64,000 nt of DNA from Bacteroidales bacterium (GTDB lineage Bacteria; Bacteroidota; Bacteroidia; Bacteroidales; UBA932), in the NCBI GenBank assembly GCA_017618115.1, contig JAFZUX010000018.1, positions 1 to 64,000 of the forward strand. Reading direction: 5' to 3'. The notes beneath the pieces were generated by a model, which was given only the letters and a program-made list of their open reading frames with translations, searched no databases and had not been told where the DNA came from. Positions 49,709-58,578 of this stretch are shown piece by piece. Both the position numbers and the translations under genes were made by a program. Numbering within the stretch: position 1 is the stretch's first letter; every line of letters begins with the position of its first letter.

Positions 49709-51541
49709 ATGGAAAGAAAAGTGGTTGACGTTCAAGATGTGGTAATCCGTTTCACCGGTGATTCCGGTGATGGAATGCAACTTACGGGAACTCTGTTTGC
49801 GGACGCTTCTGCGTTGTACGGAAACGAGATCTCTACATTCCCGGATTATCCTGCAGAAATTAGAGCGCCGCAAGGCACCGTATCCGGAGTATCAGGCTTC
49901 CAAGTACATATAGGTCAGAAAGATGTGAAGACACCTGGAGATCTTGCAGATGTGCTTGTATCTATGAATCCTGCTGCACTTATGGCAAACGCAAAGTTTG
50001 CAAAACCGGGCGGAAGCATTATTCTGGATCAGGACAGTTTTGATGAGCAGGGCTTGGAAAAGGCTGGTTTTAAGACACTTGATCCTATCGAGGAACTTAA
50101 TCTCAAAGATTACAATGTTATTTGGGCTCCTATAACTTCCTTAACCAAAGAGAGTTTGAAGGACAGCGGTATGGATATGAAATCTATCGTGAGATGTAAA
50201 AATATCTTCACGCTGGGTATGTGCTACTTCATGTTCGGCCGTCCGCTCCACTTTACAGAGGAGTATCTTAAGAAAAAGTTTGCAAAGAAACCTAACCTTA
50301 TTGAGCCTAATATCAAGGTTTTAAATGACGGTTACAACTACGCTCACAATACTCACGCAATAGGTAATACATATACGATTGCACCTGCTAAGGTTGAGAA
50401 GGGTGTTTACAGAAGCATCAACGGAAATCAGGCTACGGCCTGGGGTCTTATTGCCGCTTCCGAGAAATCCGGCAGACCAATGTTTGTGGGTTCTTATCCT
50501 ATCACTCCGGCCACTGCAATTCTGGAGGAGTTGGCTATTCATAAGAATCTGGGTGTTAAGACAATGCAGTGTGAGGATGAGATCTCCGGTATCTGTACTT
50601 CCATAGGTGCAGCTTACGCCGGAAATATGGCTGTTACTACAACTTCAGGTCCCGGTCTTTCACTTAAGAGTGAGGCGCTGGGTCTTGCCTTCATAGCTGA
50701 GCTTCCTCTGGTAATAGTTGACGTTCAGCGTAGTGGCCCTTCTACAGGTATTCCTACAAAGACAGAACAGACAGACCTTGCACAGGCTCTCTACGGACGT
50801 AACGGCGAGTGTCCTGTGATGGTTATGGCAGCCCGTACTCCAAGTGACTGCTTCCGTGCAGCCTTCTATGCAGCAAAATTTGCAATGGAGCACATGATGC
50901 CAGTTATCTTCCTGTCAGAGGGTTACCTGGGTAACGGAAGCGAGCCTTGGAAGATTCCTTCAATGAGTGATTATCCTTCTATCACTCCTCCTATCATTAC
51001 CGAGTGCAACGGAAAATTCAAACCGTTTGAAAGAGATCCGGAGACCTTTGTAAGACGTTGGGCTATCCCTGGAACTCCTGGTTTGGAGCACAGAGTAGGT
51101 GGTTTGGAGAAGACTCCGGGCGGAGCGGTAAGTTCTGATCCTGAGGTACATGAGATGATGGTTAAGAACCGTGCTGAGAAACTCAGGAAGGTCAGCGAGG
51201 TTATTCCGCCGCTGGAAGTTATTGGAAAAGAGAAGGGTGACGTTCTCCTGGTTGGTTGGGGCGGAACTTACGGACACCTCTACACAGCTGTTAACCAGTT
51301 GCTTGAAGAGGGTAAGAGCGTAGGATTCGCACAGTTTGATTATATCAATCCGCTTCCTAAGAACACCGCGGAGATATTCAAGAACTTTAAGAAGATTCTG
51401 GTATGCGAGCTTAACAGCGGACAGTTTGCAGATTATCTGAGAGCAAAGCTGCCTGAATTTAAGTATCAGCAGTTCAATAAGGTACAGGGCCAGCCGTTTA
51501 TGGTTCACGAGATTGTGGAGGCCGTTAAGAATCTTAAATAG
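49709..51541 (+). CDS. korA: 2-oxoacid:ferredoxin oxidoreductase alpha subunit (gamma-alpha fusion)
   Basis: This 610-residue subunit has the gamma domain first (about 1-190; VVIRFTGDSGDGMQLTG, FPDYPAEIRAPQGT) and then the pyrimidine-binding alpha domain (about 235-610; GSYPITPATAILEELA, QCEDEISGICTSIGAAYAG, TTSGPGLSLKSEALGLA). This layout fits KorA of 2-oxoglutarate:ferredoxin oxidoreductase, though other 2-oxoacids are possible. It links to korB 12 bases downstream and is near glutamate dehydrogenase, which uses 2-oxoglutarate. Confidence 0.9.
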   Translation: MERKVVDVQDVVIRFTGDSGDGMQLTGTLFADASALYGNEISTFPDYPAEIRAPQGTVSGVSGFQVHIGQKDVKTPGDLADVLVSMNPAALMANAKFAKPGGSIILDQDSFDEQGLEKAGFKTLDPIEELNLKDYNVIWAPITSLTKESLKDSGMDMKSIVRCKNIFTLGMCYFMFGRPLHFTEEYLKKKFAKKPNLIEPNIKVLNDGYNYAHNTHAIGNTYTIAPAKVEKGVYRSINGNQATAWGLIAASEKSGRPMFVGSYPITPATAILEELAIHKNLGVKTMQCEDEISGICTSIGAAYAGNMAVTTTSGPGLSLKSEALGLAFIAELPLVIVDVQRSGPSTGIPTKTEQTDLAQALYGRNGECPVMVMAARTPSDCFRAAFYAAKFAMEHMMPVIFLSEGYLGNGSEPWKIPSMSDYPSITPPIITECNGKFKPFERDPETFVRRWAIPGTPGLEHRVGGLEKTPGGAVSSDPEVHEMMVKNRAEKLRKVSEVIPPLEVIGKEKGDVLLVGWGGTYGHLYTAVNQLLEEGKSVGFAQFDYINPLPKNTAEIFKNFKKILVCELNSGQFADYLRAKLPEFKYQQFNKVQGQPFMVHEIVEAVKNLK

Positions 51542-51553
51542 GGAGGAACAACT

Positions 51554-52570
51554 ATGAAATATACACAACAAGATTTCAAGAGCGATCAGATAGTTAAATG
51601 GTGTCCGGGTTGTGGAGACCACGCTATTCTTGCAGCGGTTTTAAGAGCTATGCCGGAGATTTGCGAGAAGACGGGAATGAGTAAGGAGCAGTTTGTATTT
51701 GTCTCTGGTATTGGTTGTTCCAGCCGCTTCCCTTACTACATGAACACTTACGGATTCCACGGAATTCACGGTAGAGCGGGTGCGCTTGCTACCGGAATGA
51801 AGGTTGCAAATCCAAACCTCTCCGTATGGCAGATGACCGGAGACGGTGACGCTCTGGCAATTGGCGGTAACCACTTCATCCATGAGATCCGCAGAAACAT
51901 TGACGTCAATATTATCCTGTTTAACAACAGAATATACGGTCTTACCAAAGGTCAGTACTCTCCAACTTCAAAGTTCGGTATGGTAACCAAGACCTCTCCT
52001 TACGGTACGGTTGAGTATCCGTTTACTCCGGGTGAGTTGGTTCTGGGTGCAAGAGGAACTTTCTTTGCAAGAAGTTTGGACTCCGAACTGGCTTTGAACC
52101 AGGAGATTATGGTAAGAGCTGCTCTGCATAAGGGAACTTCCGTTATGGAGATGCTGGTTAACTGTATGATTTACAACAACGGAACTCATGCAGATATTTC
52201 TGACCGTGAGGTTAGAGCAGACCGCACCATAGTTCTCAGAGACGGCGAGCCTATGATATTCGGTAAGAACAAAGACAAGGGTATTGTTCTGGACGGTCTC
52301 TCTCTTAAGGTTGTTAAGATTGGAGAGAACGGTTTCACAGAGAAAGACATCCTTGTACATGACTCTAAATCAGATAATTTTGGTATCCACAGCATGCTGG
52401 TGGATATGAAAGGTCCGGACTTCCCTGTTGCTCTTGGAGTTATCAGAGATGTTGCAGATAAGACATACGATGAGAGTCTCCACAAACAGGTTGCCGAGGT
52501 TAAAGAGAAGGCAAAGATCCACTCAATGGATGAACTCCTCCACAGCGGCGCAACCTGGAAGGTAGAATAG
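51554..52570 (+). CDS. korB: 2-oxoacid:ferredoxin oxidoreductase beta subunit (TPP-binding)
   Basis: The thiamine-diphosphate subunit, 338 residues: WCPGCGDHAILAAV near the start, GIGCSSRFPYYM, HGRAGALATGMK and the TPP/Mg motif MTGDGDALAIGGNHFIH…NNRIYGLTKGQYSPTS. GGAGG lies 8 bases before the ATG. With korA it makes succinyl-CoA from 2-oxoglutarate or runs in reverse in anaerobes. Confidence 0.92.
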   Translation: MKYTQQDFKSDQIVKWCPGCGDHAILAAVLRAMPEICEKTGMSKEQFVFVSGIGCSSRFPYYMNTYGFHGIHGRAGALATGMKVANPNLSVWQMTGDGDALAIGGNHFIHEIRRNIDVNIILFNNRIYGLTKGQYSPTSKFGMVTKTSPYGTVEYPFTPGELVLGARGTFFARSLDSELALNQEIMVRAALHKGTSVMEMLVNCMIYNNGTHADISDREVRADRTIVLRDGEPMIFGKNKDKGIVLDGLSLKVVKIGENGFTEKDILVHDSKSDNFGIHSMLVDMKGPDFPVALGVIRDVADKTYDESLHKQVAEVKEKAKIHSMDELLHSGATWKVE

Positions 52571-52620
52571 AAACTTTTACACAAATCAAACAAATACAAA
52601 AATTTTAAAATCATAATTTT

Positions 52621-53964
52621 ATGAAAACAGCTGAAATAATGGCTAACCTGGAGGCAAAGCATCCTGGTGAGAAAGAGTACCTACAGGCAGTTCAGGAAGT
52701 TCTCGAGTCTATCGAGGAGGTTTATAACCAGCATCCTGAGTTTGAGAAGGCAAAAATCGTTGAGAGAATGGTTGAGCCTGATCGTATCTTCACATTCCGT
52801 GTTACTTGGGTAGACGATAAGGGTGAGGTTCAGACTAACCTCGGTTATCGTATCCAGTTCAACAGCGCCATAGGTCCTTACAAGGGAGGTCTCCGTTTCC
52901 ATAAGGCAGTGGTTCCTTCAATGCTTAAGTTCCTGGGATTTGAGCAGACTTTCAAAAACGCTCTTACTACTCTTCCTATGGGTGGTGCAAAGGGTGGTTC
53001 AGACTTTGACCCGGTTGGAAAATCCAACGATGAGATTATGCGTTTCTGCCAGGCATTCATGACTGAACTTTGGAACTGCATTGGTCCTGATCAGGATATC
53101 CCTGCAGGTGACGTAGGAGTTGGCGGCCGTGAGATCGGTTTCCTCTATGGTATGTACAAAAAGCTTGCAAGAGAGTACAATACAGGCGTTCTTACAGGTA
53201 AGGGTGCAACTTGGGGAGGTTCTATTCTCCGTCCTGAGGCTACCGGTTTCGGTGCTCTCTACTTTACTCAGCACCTTCTTGAGAAGGCAGGTAAAGACCT
53301 CGTAGGTAAGAAGATTGCTCTCTCAGGTTTCGGTAACGTTGCTTGGGGTGCAGCTACTAAGGCTAAAGAGCTTGGTGCAAAGGTTGTTGCTATCTCTGGT
53401 CCAGACGGAGTTTGCGAGATTCCAGACGGTATTACAGACGAGATGATCAACTACATGCTTGATATGCGTGCTTCTAACCGTAATAAGGTTGAGGATATGG
53501 CAACTAAGTTCCCTGGAAAGGCTCTCTTTACCGCAGGTAAGAAGGCTTGGAGCATTAAGTGCGATATCGCTCTCCCTTGCGCATTCCAGAACGAGCTTTC
53601 TGAGGATGATGCTAAGGAGCTTAAGGCTAACGGTTGCTGGTGCTGCTGCGAGGTATCCAACATGGGTTGCCAGCCTGGTGCTATCCACTTCTTCCAGAAT
53701 AACGGCGTTCTCTTCGCTCCTGGTAAGGCTGTTAACGCAGGTGGTGTTGCAACTTCAGGTCTTGAGATGACTCAGAATGCTGAGCATATCAGCTGGGATG
53801 CAAAAGAGGTTGATGACAAACTTCACTTCATTATGAAGAGCATCCACGAGCAGTGCGTTAAATATGGTACTCAGGCAGACGGTCATGTAGACTATGTTAA
53901 GGGTGCTAATATTGCCGGCTTCATGAAGGTTGCTACTGCAATGCTTGAGCAGGGAATTATTTAA
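52621..53964 (+). CDS. gdhA: NADP-type glutamate dehydrogenase
   Basis: The 447-residue hexameric enzyme interconverts 2-oxoglutarate plus ammonia with glutamate. The catalytic segment PYKGGLRFHKAV, PMGGAKGGSDFDP and the Rossmann motif ALSGFGNVAWGAATKA are intact. Codon use is narrow (GCT, GGT, AAC, CTC), like a highly expressed gene. No exact TAnnTTTG was seen in the 50-base AT-rich gap after korB. A strong terminator follows at 53990. Confidence 0.95.
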   Translation: MKTAEIMANLEAKHPGEKEYLQAVQEVLESIEEVYNQHPEFEKAKIVERMVEPDRIFTFRVTWVDDKGEVQTNLGYRIQFNSAIGPYKGGLRFHKAVVPSMLKFLGFEQTFKNALTTLPMGGAKGGSDFDPVGKSNDEIMRFCQAFMTELWNCIGPDQDIPAGDVGVGGREIGFLYGMYKKLAREYNTGVLTGKGATWGGSILRPEATGFGALYFTQHLLEKAGKDLVGKKIALSGFGNVAWGAATKAKELGAKVVAISGPDGVCEIPDGITDEMINYMLDMRASNRNKVEDMATKFPGKALFTAGKKAWSIKCDIALPCAFQNELSEDDAKELKANGCWCCCEVSNMGCQPGAIHFFQNNGVLFAPGKAVNAGGVATSGLEMTQNAEHISWDAKEVDDKLHFIMKSIHEQCVKYGTQADGHVDYVKGANIAGFMKVATAMLEQGII

Positions 53965-53989
53965 TTGCTAGGCAATTAAATAAGATTAA

Positions 53990-54024
53990 AGAGGATGATT
54001 TTTAAAGTCATCCTCTTTTTTTTT
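53990..54024 (+). terminator. Intrinsic terminator of gdhA
   Basis: AGAGGATGA (53990-53998) and TCATCCTCT (54008-54016) form a perfect stem followed by a run of nine or more T. Confidence 0.92.
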
Positions 54025-54047
54025 GAGCTCAAAAAATAGTGAAATAG

Positions 54048-54080
54048 AAAAAAGGGATGGCCTTATTTTGGTCATCCCTT
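54048..54080 (-). terminator. Intrinsic terminator of the M64 peptidase gene
   Basis: On the minus strand AAGGGATGACC…GGCCATCCCTT (54080-54052) is followed by a T-run (54053-54048). The hairpin resembles the one after nagB (38435-38460). Confidence 0.8.
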
Positions 54081-54103
54081 TCTTTGCTATGTGGTAAAAG
54101 CCA

Positions 54104-55993
54104 TTATTTCAGTCTGTAAGGCTTGCGGTGGAAGTCATCCTCCAAGAGTGGGCCTTCACACATTCTTGTAGGTTGTGATGACTTGGTTGCAGTGCCATTA
54201 CCATAAGTATTTTCAACGTCTGTATCATTTGCCATAAACTGTGACAGTGACGGAGTTTCTCCTGCAGTTAACTTAATTCTGCAGTAAATCTTCCATCTAC
54301 TTACGGTGTTGAAGTGCATAATGTTGTTAACCATACAACTATTCTGCTCTGAACGATAGATACCTGAAACGTACATCATTGCTCCTGCATATAAAGATAT
54401 TTGTGCAGGGTCATACTTGGTTTGAGTTGCAAATGAGTTCCAGTTTTCGTTCTCTAATACAGGTGTTTTAGTCATATCCGGAGATGACCAAGCATAGTTG
54501 GATGCATCCCAAGTAGGCAGATAAATGTTATAATAAGCACCAAAGGCCTGCCACATGCGGAATCTTTCCTCGTTTGCCTGAGGGTAAGGTTTATTATACT
54601 CCGCGTATGAAGGGTAGCGATACTCATCTCCCAAAATACCTATTCCATGGCCGCCATACTCGTGTCTTAAGGTGTTTCCAAATCCACCATAACCTGAACC
54701 TGAAGGGTGTCTTGCAGGTGTCATTGCTATAGACAAAACTTTCCAACCACCGTAAGAATCGCTGGCACTCCAGCTACAAGTTCCTGCATACTGGTCTGCA
54801 TTGATGATTATGCTGATTGGGGATGCTGTAACAGCAGCCATAGTATTCATGTTAGGAATTGTTTGGACAACGGAAAGTACAATATTCTTGTCACATCCTA
54901 TACTGGTGGAATTTCCGCCATACCAGGTGCATCTGAACTTAGTGTCATATTTGTGTGTTGCAGTGCTCCAATCCGGTCCGTCTCCAGTACCTCCGTTATC
55001 ACTCATACCGGCCTCATTGGAGTAAGCGGCTATCTTCCAAATTGCAAAGTAATAGTAGTAATGCTTATAAGGCTCTATTTGGAAGAGTTCCTTGATACCC
55101 TTATCTACCTCCTGATCAAACTGTCCGCCGTACTTGAAAAGATCCTGAGTATAGCCATCTCCGGTGAAGATGAGTTTGAACGGTCTTGAAGTTGAAGAAA
55201 CCTCTGTAATTGAGCCGTCTGCATTAACCTCATAGAGTTTGTACTCACCGTCTGACCAATAGTCTTTTGTTGAGGTGGTTGTGAAGGTAACAACATCACT
55301 CTCAGTCTTTCCTTTATCATAACCGTCATCAGAAACAACTTTGTAATAGTAAGTTGTGTTCTTCTCCAACTCGGTAGTATTTGTTACCTTGGTGTTCTTG
55401 GTAGTTGCAACGGTTGTCCAAGTGCTGTTGTCCTTGGAAATCATTACGGTATAGGTGATTGGATCATTGTTGGCATCTGTAGATGCTGTCCATGAGAACT
55501 CGGTTATTGTACTAACCCCGCTTCCGGTAGGTGCAAGGTTGGTTGCCTTTGTAGGTGGGGTATTAGGTGCTCCGGCTTTTACAATAGTCAGATACTTTTG
55601 GTTAGAACCGCTCTTAACAGTTATAAAAGTTTGATCTGCAGTTCTTGAAGTGCTTTCTGCAGTAGTAATGGTTACTGTACCGTTACCTGTTCCTGCCTGT
55701 GGAGTTACAGATGTAAGCCATGCTGGTTTCGGACTAGGAAGTGTGATAGTCCATGAACCGGTGCAAGTTACTGTAAAAGAAGCAGTCTGCCCAGCTGAGT
55801 ACAATAACTCAACCTTCTCTACTGAGAGGGTAACCGGGGCATCAGGTGTAGGAGTTGGTGTTGGAGTTGGAGTAGGAGTTGGAGTAGGGGTTATTGAGGA
55901 ACCTCCTCCGCCACAGGAAACCAGTGACAATGATACTACAACTGCAATTGCATAAGTCTGCAAAGCTCTCATTTTTCTGAAAATAGGTTTCAT
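54104..55993 (-). CDS. M64 (IgA-type) metallopeptidase lipoprotein with BACON-like and FN3 domains
   Basis: A surface lipoprotein with Cys at 27 (LVSC), then a Thr-Pro tract of about eight repeats (35-50). A BACON-like domain (about 53-140; WTITLPSPKPAWLTSVTPQAG) and a fibronectin-III-like domain (about 147-240) follow. The M64 peptidase domain (about 265-590) has the zinc motif HEYGGHGIGILGDEY at 444-458. Members of M64 include an IgA-cleaving enzyme; the substrate here is unknown. It lies downstream of a SusCD operon but has its own consensus promoter, so it may be expressed independently. Confidence 0.88.
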   Translation of the reverse strand: MKPIFRKMRALQTYAIAVVVSLSLVSCGGGGSSITPTPTPTPTPTPTPTPDAPVTLSVEKVELLYSAGQTASFTVTCTGSWTITLPSPKPAWLTSVTPQAGTGNGTVTITTAESTSRTADQTFITVKSGSNQKYLTIVKAGAPNTPPTKATNLAPTGSGVSTITEFSWTASTDANNDPITYTVMISKDNSTWTTVATTKNTKVTNTTELEKNTTYYYKVVSDDGYDKGKTESDVVTFTTTSTKDYWSDGEYKLYEVNADGSITEVSSTSRPFKLIFTGDGYTQDLFKYGGQFDQEVDKGIKELFQIEPYKHYYYYFAIWKIAAYSNEAGMSDNGGTGDGPDWSTATHKYDTKFRCTWYGGNSTSIGCDKNIVLSVVQTIPNMNTMAAVTASPISIIINADQYAGTCSWSASDSYGGWKVLSIAMTPARHPSGSGYGGFGNTLRHEYGGHGIGILGDEYRYPSYAEYNKPYPQANEERFRMWQAFGAYYNIYLPTWDASNYAWSSPDMTKTPVLENENWNSFATQTKYDPAQISLYAGAMMYVSGIYRSEQNSCMVNNIMHFNTVSRWKIYCRIKLTAGETPSLSQFMANDTDVENTYGNGTATKSSQPTRMCEGPLLEDDFHRKPYRLK

Positions 55994-56046
55994 ATCAAAA
56001 TTAATATGTTATTATTTCACATTAGTTACTGCAAGAATAGTACCAA

Positions 56047-56077
56047 CAAATATACTCTTTTTCCCTCTAAAACCAAA
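56047..56077 (-). promoter_or_regulatory. Promoter of the M64 peptidase gene
   Basis: On the minus strand TTTG (56077-56074), a 19-base spacer and TATATTTG (56054-56047): both boxes and the spacing match the Bacteroidetes consensus exactly. Predicted start near 56040. Confidence 0.7.
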
Positions 56078-56087
56078 CAGACTTATT

Positions 56088-56122
56088 TAAAAAAGAGAGG
56101 GGTAACCTTTCGGTCACCCCTC
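56088..56122 (-). terminator. Intrinsic terminator of the SusCD operon
   Basis: On the minus strand GAGGGGTGACC…GGTTACCCCTC (56122-56097) is followed by a T-run at 56094-56088. It separates the SusCD operon from the M64 gene. Confidence 0.85.
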
Positions 56123-56147
56123 ATCTCAATTCTATACTCTATAAAGA

Positions 56148-57014
56148 TTAGAATGCGTAATCTCTGTAAGTATTGTAGCTGTTTGGCCAGTAACCACCGT
56201 CTTTCTGAATCCAACCCTCAAACTCAATGTAAGTAGCCATATCTGCAGAGCAGTTAGCTTCTCTAAGAGTGAAGTAGAAAGCACTGCCACCTACATAAGC
56301 ATAGTAGTTAAGACGTCTTGTTGAAGCGTTCCAAGCATTAGCCCACTCGTTGTATCCAGAGTACTTGTCTATAGTGATAGTCTCGTCACCATTGTACTTG
56401 AACTCAACCTCGCAAGCAGTTGTAGAACCTTCCTTCAAAACTAACTTGTAGTAAGAGGTAGTTCCCTTAGCTTTCTGAACCATGAATTTGCAAGCATCCC
56501 AATTCTCATCAAGAGAACCAATTCTGTAAGTAAATGCTGTAGCTGTTGCGTTTACAAACCAGAATACATCTGGATAGAATTCACAATCATCCTCATAAAC
56601 GAGCTCCATCATACCGTTGCCCTTCATAACGTTAGAGCAAGCAGGACCTGCCATAGCTTGGCTGAATGTAAGGTCAAATGTGTACTCAACGCCAGGGGTA
56701 AGTGCAGCATAATTGTAAGTAAGGGTGATAGTCTTCTTGAACTCACCAGCAGCAAAGTTCACAGAGTTAGTGCTAACTTTGTAAACATTGTGAGGATCTG
56801 TAAGGGTGATAGGTACAGTAAGTGCCTCTGTAGCTACACCTCTCTGGATTGTTATCTCAATAGGGGTTTCATTTGCCTGCAGACTGTATGTTTTCTCACT
56901 CAGTTCCCAAGTTACATCCTCGTTTGTTGGAGTGAAATATGGCCACTTGCTTTCACAAGAGGATAACAACATTACAGAGAGCAATAACCCTAATCCGTAT
57001 TTAAAAATTTTCAT
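56148..57014 (-). CDS. SusCD-associated surface lipoprotein (288 aa)
   Basis: The ATG at 57014 gives a lipoprotein signal with Cys at 20 (LSSC). The N-terminal third has a Calx-beta/BT_3987-like strand pattern (YSLQANETPIEITIQRG…NFAAGEFKKTITLTYN) common in DUF4843/DUF1735-like proteins of SusCD operons. The C-terminal half is W/Y-rich and unassigned (WANAWNASTRRLNYYAYVGG). It follows susD by 39 bases and probably binds ligand at the surface. Confidence 0.75.
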   Translation of the reverse strand: MKIFKYGLGLLLSVMLLSSCESKWPYFTPTNEDVTWELSEKTYSLQANETPIEITIQRGVATEALTVPITLTDPHNVYKVSTNSVNFAAGEFKKTITLTYNYAALTPGVEYTFDLTFSQAMAGPACSNVMKGNGMMELVYEDDCEFYPDVFWFVNATATAFTYRIGSLDENWDACKFMVQKAKGTTSYYKLVLKEGSTTACEVEFKYNGDETITIDKYSGYNEWANAWNASTRRLNYYAYVGGSAFYFTLREANCSADMATYIEFEGWIQKDGGYWPNSYNTYRDYAF

Positions 57015-57053
57015 AATAATCAATTTTAAAGTTTGTTAGGTTTAATCTATCTG

Positions 57054-58565
57054 TTAGTAACCAGGATTTTGCTGATCTCTGATCTGAGGGTTAGCTGCCA
57101 ACTCGTCTGTTGGAATAGGACCAGCCCAACGGTGGTCAGATGCAGCGATTGCAAGGTTAAGAGCAGGACCGTTAGAACCACCGGTGTGGATCAAAGCCTT
57201 AAGCTGTGGATCTGGTCTTGCAGCCATACCCTTTCCCCATCTCTTGAGGTCATTCCATCTGAAGCCCTCGCCGATGAGCTCTCTTACTCTCTCCTCTTTG
57301 ATGTACTCCTTAAGAGCATCACCGGAAATAGAAAGTGGAGTGTGAGCCGCAATTCTCTTAGAGAGAAGTTTATCCAAATAAGAGCAAGCTACAGCATCTC
57401 CACCGGAGTTTGCTAATGCCTCTGCAGCAATCAAGTACTGCTCAGCAATACGGAAGAGCTTAATCTTATTGATGTGAGCTGTCTCTGAAGAAACCAAAGC
57501 AGAGTTACCAGGGAACTTATCCATGATAGTCATACCGCTTGCAGTACCTATAGATACAGTAATTTTCTGACCGGTCTTGAACCAAGTCTTGAATCTGAGG
57601 TCTGTAGGATCATAGAGTCCGGAAGCAACCCACTTGTTAAGAATCCAGTCTGGTCTGTACTGACCGTTAGAAGGGTTGTATCCAACATAACCAGGGTCAT
57701 TTGTACTTGGATAAGACTGAGTATCTGACCAAAGCTGCATGATACACTCCTTACCTGAGTCATTCTTCCACAGAGCAGTCATGTCTGCCTGAGTCTCGCA
57801 GAGTGGATATTTGCCGCCGTCAACAAGAGCTGTTGAGAGGGCAACTGCTGTATTCCAATCCTGCATCTCAAGAGCAAGTCTTGCCTGGAATGCGTGAACT
57901 GCATCAATAGTAAGTTCGTCTGCTCCAACTGAACCTGCAAATGGAGTGAGGTAGCCCTCAGCCTTCTTAGCGTTAGCAATTACCCACTGATAAGACTCCT
58001 CAAGAGTGCTTCTTCCTGGGTAAGAGGTGATATCGCCGGAAGGACGGTTGTAGTCTACCAACATGATACCATAACCATTCTTGGTATTAGCGTTATAAGG
58101 CTGACAATAATAGTTCAAAAGCTTAAGTCCAAAGTATGCCTTTGTGAAGTAGAATACACCAAGGCACTTGTTAAGACGCTGGAGTTCTTCCATGTCCAAA
58201 TCTGACTTATCCATTTTCTCAACTGCCTCAATAGCGAAGCAAGCGTGGTTAATTGCGCTGTAAGCACCGCCCCAAATGTCAACAAATGGATCTCCGGAAT
58301 TCCAGTCCCATCTGTAGTAAGCTCCGTTACGGTTACCGTAATCGAGTGAAGGGTTCCAGAAGTCTGAAGCAATCTCAGGGATGTAAACATAAGAACCGGC
58401 AGTATAAGCTCTGTAGTAAACATACTCATAATTAGCCCATCCCTCTGCATCATCTACGCTTATGATAGCGGTCTCTTTCTCAAGAACCCATTTAGGCTTC
58501 TCATCCAAGTTACAACTTGCAACTATAAGAGCCAAAACTGTGAGTGCAAATATTATCTTTTTCAT
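57054..58565 (-). CDS. SusD/RagB-family outer-membrane lipoprotein
   Basis: The 503-residue lipid-anchored lid of a SusCD importer, with Cys at 18 (VASC). WGGAYSAINHACFAIEAVEK, GVFYFTKAYFGLKLLNYY and the C-terminal EERVRELIGEGFRWNDLKRWGKG are SusD/RagB signatures. The SusC partner is 13 bases upstream. The ligand is unknown; the neighbouring M64 peptidase and the absence of glycoside hydrolases favour peptides. Confidence 0.93.
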   Translation of the reverse strand: MKKIIFALTVLALIVASCNLDEKPKWVLEKETAIISVDDAEGWANYEYVYYRAYTAGSYVYIPEIASDFWNPSLDYGNRNGAYYRWDWNSGDPFVDIWGGAYSAINHACFAIEAVEKMDKSDLDMEELQRLNKCLGVFYFTKAYFGLKLLNYYCQPYNANTKNGYGIMLVDYNRPSGDITSYPGRSTLEESYQWVIANAKKAEGYLTPFAGSVGADELTIDAVHAFQARLALEMQDWNTAVALSTALVDGGKYPLCETQADMTALWKNDSGKECIMQLWSDTQSYPSTNDPGYVGYNPSNGQYRPDWILNKWVASGLYDPTDLRFKTWFKTGQKITVSIGTASGMTIMDKFPGNSALVSSETAHINKIKLFRIAEQYLIAAEALANSGGDAVACSYLDKLLSKRIAAHTPLSISGDALKEYIKEERVRELIGEGFRWNDLKRWGKGMAARPDPQLKALIHTGGSNGPALNLAIAASDHRWAGPIPTDELAANPQIRDQQNPGY

Positions 58566-58578
58566 AATCTTTACTGTA

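Noticed and set aside
50960-51622. 220-aa minus-strand frame opposite korA/korB
   Set aside because: Antisense shadow spanning the end of one gene and the start of another.
55650-55955. 101-aa plus-strand frame with a long Gly-Val repeat
   Set aside because: Antisense translation of the Thr-Pro repeat of the M64 lipoprotein.
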